Part shown: one piece after another, positions 62,675-64,000 of the stretch
Position numbering within the stretch: position 1 is the first letter of the stretch
Layout: each line of letters begins with the position of its first letter
Assembly: GCF_033958435.1 (NCBI RefSeq)
Contig: NC_134138.1
Coordinates: forward strand, 21,769,098-21,833,097
Direction: 5' to 3'
Source of the DNA: Carettochelys insculpta
Taxonomy: Eukaryota > Chordata > Testudines > Carettochelyidae
DNA: 64,000 nt
Notes under the pieces: generated by a model
What the model was told of the DNA's origin: nothing
What the model saw: the letters and a program-made list of their open reading frames with translations, nothing else
Database searches by the model: none
Program-made: the position numbers and the translations under genes

Positions 62675-63115
62675 AAAGCAGTCATTGTAGCACTTGAAAG
62701 ACTAACAAAATACTTCATTTGGTGATGAGCTTTTGTGGGACAGACCCACTTCCTCAGATAACAGCCATACCAGAACAGACCCAATATATAAAGCACAGAG
62801 GTCCAAAAATTGTTCCTGCATTTGGAGAGAAAGATGATGTCTGTCTGGATCTGGGCGAGTTTTTTTCATCTGGTTGATGGATCTCCATTCCAAATGGTTG
62901 AATGTAGTGCCTTGCATATTCTAGAAGGACTTCTTTCAAAAGATCTCTGTAGTACATACGTAGCCTAACTGTTCTGCCACTCCATATAGGTTTTCATATT
63001 GGTTAGTAGCTCTCCCAATGAATGAAGCTTTGAGCTTACAAAGTCCTTGTGGAAGAGCTTTGTTGCCATCTATATCGATGAGTAGTGATAAAATGTTACA
63101 TCCGTGTGCAGGGTT
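62675..63115 (-). repeat. Interspersed repeat, second copy, longer
   Basis: It shares tgatgagcttttgtgggaca with 21368-21560. On the minus strand it reads further as IDIDGNKALPQGLCKLKASF and GRATNQYENLYGVAEQLG-like sequence (63085-62960) and then IHQPDEKNSPRSRQTSS (62900-62835). This suggests the remains of a coding repeat. I cannot name the class. Confidence 0.5.
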
Positions 63116-64000
63116 TCAAGTGCTTCTGTATGCTTGCAGCCCTTAACTGTTGCTGTTGCAGAAGCAGATGGTAGATCATGGCACACAAGAAGCAAGTCCA
63201 TGTGTAAGGACAGGGACTCTAAGGCTAGAGTTGGTGTAGATTAAAAATTATTCAACCTCATCATTACAGGTGCTCACTGCAAATAAGCAAGCACTGTTGT
63301 CTAAATATTACTTCATTTGGGATGTTGTGTCCAAATTCACTGATAATTTGTTGGAAAACTCCAGGCAAATGTTAAAGGTGTTCATTGTGAAGGGTTCTAT
63401 GGTGACCAAAATGGTATTGTGATCAGTACTGGATGTAGCAGACACTTCCTCCAGTATTATGGCATCCACTATGACTGAGAAGGGCCTCTTGGTTGTAGAA
63501 TTCTGGCATTGCCCTTGAGAATCAGGAGAGCCCAGAAGACTTGGTTGGGTTTTGCATTCTGACAAAACTGGTGAGACTTTGCATTCTTTTAAAGACTGCA
63601 ATGCAACATTATGTTAATAGGGTTTATTTCCTGGCCTCAAATAGACATGATAGGAGTCAGGCACAAAGCAACAAATACTGCTTGCAATGGTTCTGAGAGT
63701 TCTGTCTTGTTGGGCATCAAGACTTCTCCAGGAAGAATCACAGGTTACAGATCAGAAGACCTGGGAGCATTTTAACCAGTCACCTCAACGTCTACAAATG
63801 TTGAGCAAGCAGCCATTTTGACTGTCATTCTGGACAGCATTTCATTTGCAACCTTCCCTCCCCAGCCTCTTCAGTTCAGGGATGGGCAGTCTCGCTTTCA
63901 CAGTATGCGGGACAGAGTATCTATGAACAAAAGGGTCTTAAGGACCATGAGATGGGTTGTCACCCAATTTCTGCACATCTCCCATTTCCCACCTCCCTCC

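Larger units (their letters stand above)
61860..64000 (+). mobile_element. Degraded DIRS gag region (E4), interrupted and cut by the window end
   Basis: Across 63250-63600 the plus strand, in shifting frames, reads SKYYFIWDVVSKFTDNLLEN, LDVADTSSSIMASTMTEK, then LHSDKTGETLHSFKDCNATL. These line up in order with E3's DSLPEDKKPVLKAIV, ALDVADTVARSMATAVVM, DLPFDTQKLFAD and SRATLRALG. Near 63900-63960 NKRVLRTMRWVVTQF lines up with DKWVLEIIAMGYAIPF, which precedes the RT. 61860-62330 has Ser/Val-rich gag-like texture. Younger repeats at 62335-63115 interrupt it. The RT would begin just beyond 64000. Confidence 0.6.

Noticed and set aside
63308..63601. 97-codon minus-strand frame, possible exon of a neighbouring gene
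   Set aside because: The plus strand of the same bases aligns in order with the DIRS Gag of E3, so this frame is antisense to a relic.

Overview
The window is vertebrate nuclear DNA, most likely from a turtle. It holds one conserved, widely spaced multi-exon gene with GT-AG introns. The rest is a dense layer of transposons of kinds I associate with turtle genomes: DIRS-type tyrosine-recombinase retrotransposons, CR1 LINEs, tRNA-derived SINEs and hAT-like or TA-flanked inverted-repeat elements. The turtle assignment is inference from repeat content. A crocodilian or another reptile is possible, and no species can be named.

Layout. 1-593 is unique DNA with a 46-bp tandem duplication. 593-6929 is a decayed DIRS element (E1) split by a reverse-oriented CR1 at 3149-4978. 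7902-13888 is a second DIRS element (E2). 14696-18446 is an APE-type non-LTR retrotransposon flanked by a 17-bp target duplication, and 18482-19287 is a hAT-like element with an 8-bp duplication. 22793-28829 is a third DIRS element (E3), of the same family as E2. 29403-59305 carries the CYRIB (FAM49B) gene on the plus strand: two alternative first coding exons, nine further coding exons, the stop codon, the 3' UTR and a poly(A) signal. Its introns hold CR1 relics, three SINE copies in a row, several inverted-repeat DNA transposons and the detached 3' end of another DIRS element. 61860-64000 carries a degraded DIRS gag region, interrupted by younger repeats and cut by the window edge.

CYRIB reconstructs to a complete 324-residue protein with every splice phase consistent. 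It encodes a RAC1-binding negative regulator of the WAVE/SCAR actin-nucleation pathway. Gly2 (myristoylation) and Arg160/Arg161 (RAC1 contact) are present. The 5' non-coding exons and promoter were not found. They may lie among the DIRS elements or upstream of the window.

All five DIRS copies or fragments are on the plus strand. E1, E2 and E3 each keep the diagnostic DIRS layout: inverted terminal repeats, plus an internal complementary region in which the reverse complements of the two outer ends are fused. None is intact. All have frameshifts, stops or deletions, and two have lost an aspartate of the reverse-transcriptase YxDD motif. The most interesting observations are the internal-complementary-region architecture, the in-frame triplication in the E2 Gag, and the phase-incompatible pair of CYRIB first exons.
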